Assembly: GCA_028687525.1 (NCBI GenBank)
Contig: JAQTZX010000059.1
Coordinates: forward strand, 1-7,418
Length of the DNA: 7,418 nucleotides
Source of the DNA: Candidatus Omnitrophota bacterium
GTDB taxonomy: Bacteria > Omnitrophota > Gorgyraeia > Gygaellales > Profunditerraquicolaceae
Direction of reading: 5' to 3'
A model generated the notes under the pieces. It had not been told where the DNA came from. It made no database searches and saw nothing but the letters and a program-made list of their open reading frames with translations. Position 1 is the stretch's first letter, and the number at the start of each line of letters is the position of its first letter. The position numbers were made by a program, and so were the translations under genes. Positions 6,448 to 7,418 of this stretch are shown here, one piece after another.

Positions 6448-6461
6448 GCCTGCCGGCAGGC
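6448..6461. repeat. Perfect 14-bp palindrome downstream of glgP
   Basis: GCCTGCCGGCAGGC is fully self-complementary and sits 19 bases beyond the glgP stop codon; a partial extra half-unit (CAGG, 6461-6464) follows. As RNA it gives only a 5-bp stem with a CCGG loop, and on the minus strand no T-run follows it, so it is a poor terminator for glgP. Its TGCCGGCA core also occurs at 1022-1029. It may be a dispersed intergenic element or a protein binding site. Confidence 0.6.
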
Positions 6462-6480
6462 AGGATTTTTCATCATGCTG

Positions 6481-7418
6481 TTACCTCACCGCCGCCTCGG
6501 CATCCGGATTCAAAATCTTGTACTTATATTCATCCAGCATACGGTACGTGTTAAAATACCCCCCTACCACCAGACAGTTTATCATCATATCTATCCAATG
6601 AGAATGAATATCCACACTCCCCGCGCGGTTAATCCGGTAATACAACTTCACCATCGCCTCCAAAGCAGTATACAATTTTTCCGAATCATCATCCAGATGC
6701 AGATCCATCTCACTGCCCACATTGTTCTCGCCGTTCCTGTAGCCGAAAATCGTACCTATATCCCTGTCCGCCGCCTCGGCGATCCATCCGTCATAAGTGC
6801 TTATCTGGAGGACCCCGTTCAAGATCGCCTTCATCCCGCTGGTGCCGGAGGCTTCAAACGGAGGAAGCGGATTATTCAACCACACATCCGAACCGCTGAC
6901 AAGCGTTTTGGCCATAGCGATATCATAATTCTCGAGAGCAATAATCTTAAGAATATCATACTCATCCCCGAGAGAATCTATCGCCTCAAGCATCTCATTA
7001 ATATAAAGCCGGCCCATATTATCGTTAGGATGCGCCTTTCCCGCAAAGATTATCTGCAACGGACCGCTCTCCCGCGCGATACGGACCAGTCGTTCGATAT
7101 CCTGCAGTATCAAACTGGGCCTTTTATAAGCCGCCCATCGCCGCGCCCAGCATACCGTAAAAACATCTTTTTTAAACTTCCACTTTTCCAGCAGGGAACA
7201 CAAATGCTCCTTATTTCCCTGATGCGCGTTCCACAACTGCCCGCGGAATTCCCCGTCCCCTCTGAGATCTCCGGCATGAACCAGAACAAACGGATTCGCC
7301 CGGAAATCCCTGAACACCCCCGGGAACTGGCCGAATAAATCCATGAACCGCTCGGATATCCAGGTGTGCGGATGAACACCGTTAGTCACGTATTTTATGC
7401 GCTCTTTATATTCCGGTA
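6481..7418 (-). CDS. glgP: Alpha-glucan (glycogen) phosphorylase, C-terminal part
   Basis: The last 311 codons of a glycosyltransferase family 35 phosphorylase; the 5' part is outside the window. The enzyme releases glucose 1-phosphate from storage glucans with a pyridoxal-phosphate cofactor in the cytoplasm. Visible landmarks in order are VTNGVHPHTW near the start, RRWAAYKRP (phosphate-binding RxxxYKR region), FAGKAHPND, and PPFEASGTSGMKAILNG, whose Lys is the residue expected to bind pyridoxal phosphate. GVLQISTYDGWIAEA follows directly. The FEASGTSGMK and YDGWIAEA form points to the shorter alpha-glucan phosphorylase branch (TIGR02094-like) rather than the long animal/E. coli MalP-GlgP form. 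A GTG at 7389 codes for an internal valine (KYVTNGVH) and is not the start, as the same frame continues through PEYKERIK to the window edge. All key residues are present, so the gene appears intact here. The TPR-barrel operon downstream has its own -10 candidate and no evident link to glucan metabolism. Confidence 0.95.
   Translation of the reverse strand, partial: PEYKERIKYVTNGVHPHTWISERFMDLFGQFPGVFRDFRANPFVLVHAGDLRGDGEFRGQLWNAHQGNKEHLCSLLEKWKFKKDVFTVCWARRWAAYKRPSLILQDIERLVRIARESGPLQIIFAGKAHPNDNMGRLYINEMLEAIDSLGDEYDILKIIALENYDIAMAKTLVSGSDVWLNNPLPPFEASGTSGMKAILNGVLQISTYDGWIAEAADRDIGTIFGYRNGENNVGSEMDLHLDDDSEKLYTALEAMVKLYYRINRAGSVDIHSHWIDMMINCLVVGGYFNTYRMLDEYKYKILNPDAEAAVR

Noticed and set aside
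1124..6495. The glgP and ABC-F proteins both end in AAVR
   Set aside because: Four residues at the end of unrelated proteins, with different codons for the last two; treated as coincidence.
7387..7389. GTG as the start of the phosphorylase gene
   Set aside because: It is the valine of the conserved VTNGVH block, and the frame continues upstream as phosphorylase-like sequence to the window edge.

Overview
The window reads as chromosomal DNA from an uncultivated Gram-negative-type bacterium, most likely Candidatus Omnitrophota (formerly OP3). The main clue is the secreted protein encoded at 1-830. Its order of conserved blocks (FRPVHLRYLS, LLLDKG, GLTLPNESFWVNLRPD, TRPWIVPGE, LRQVYYSLIMSQWF) matches, from memory, a family of long exported proteins abundant in Omnitrophota genomes. 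A TPR/beta-barrel protein ending in an outer-membrane-type aromatic residue, a tandem FecR-domain protein and REP-like palindromes between genes fit the same picture. The lineage is inferred and was not checked by a search.

All five genes lie on the minus strand, so transcription runs from high to low coordinates. (1) 7418-6481 is the 3' part of an alpha-glucan (glycogen) phosphorylase gene, glgP. (2) After a 149-bp gap with a palindrome and a TATAAT box come two genes 25 bp apart: an exported protein with N-terminal TPRs and a C-terminal beta-barrel (6331-4802), then an exported protein with two FecR domains and a Gly/Ser/Thr-rich tail (4776-2941). A strong hairpin with a short T-tract at 2919-2884 closes this unit. 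(3) An ABC-F ATPase of the YkpA/YbiT type (2749-1124) has its own extended -10 promoter, preceded by a tandem 15-bp duplication. It ends in a 45-bp imperfect palindrome that looks like both a REP element and a terminator. (4) A palindrome-dense spacer (949-1029) and a good sigma70-type promoter (904-876) precede the large exported protein gene (830-1), which runs out of the window.

The window therefore holds four transcription units. The housekeeping parts are glgP (storage-glucan breakdown in the cytoplasm) and the ABC-F gene (a ribosome-associated ATPase). The less understood parts are the TPR-barrel/FecR pair, which looks like an outer-membrane machine with a secreted partner, and the lineage-type exported protein. 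No rRNA, tRNA, CRISPR array, transposase or prophage gene was seen.
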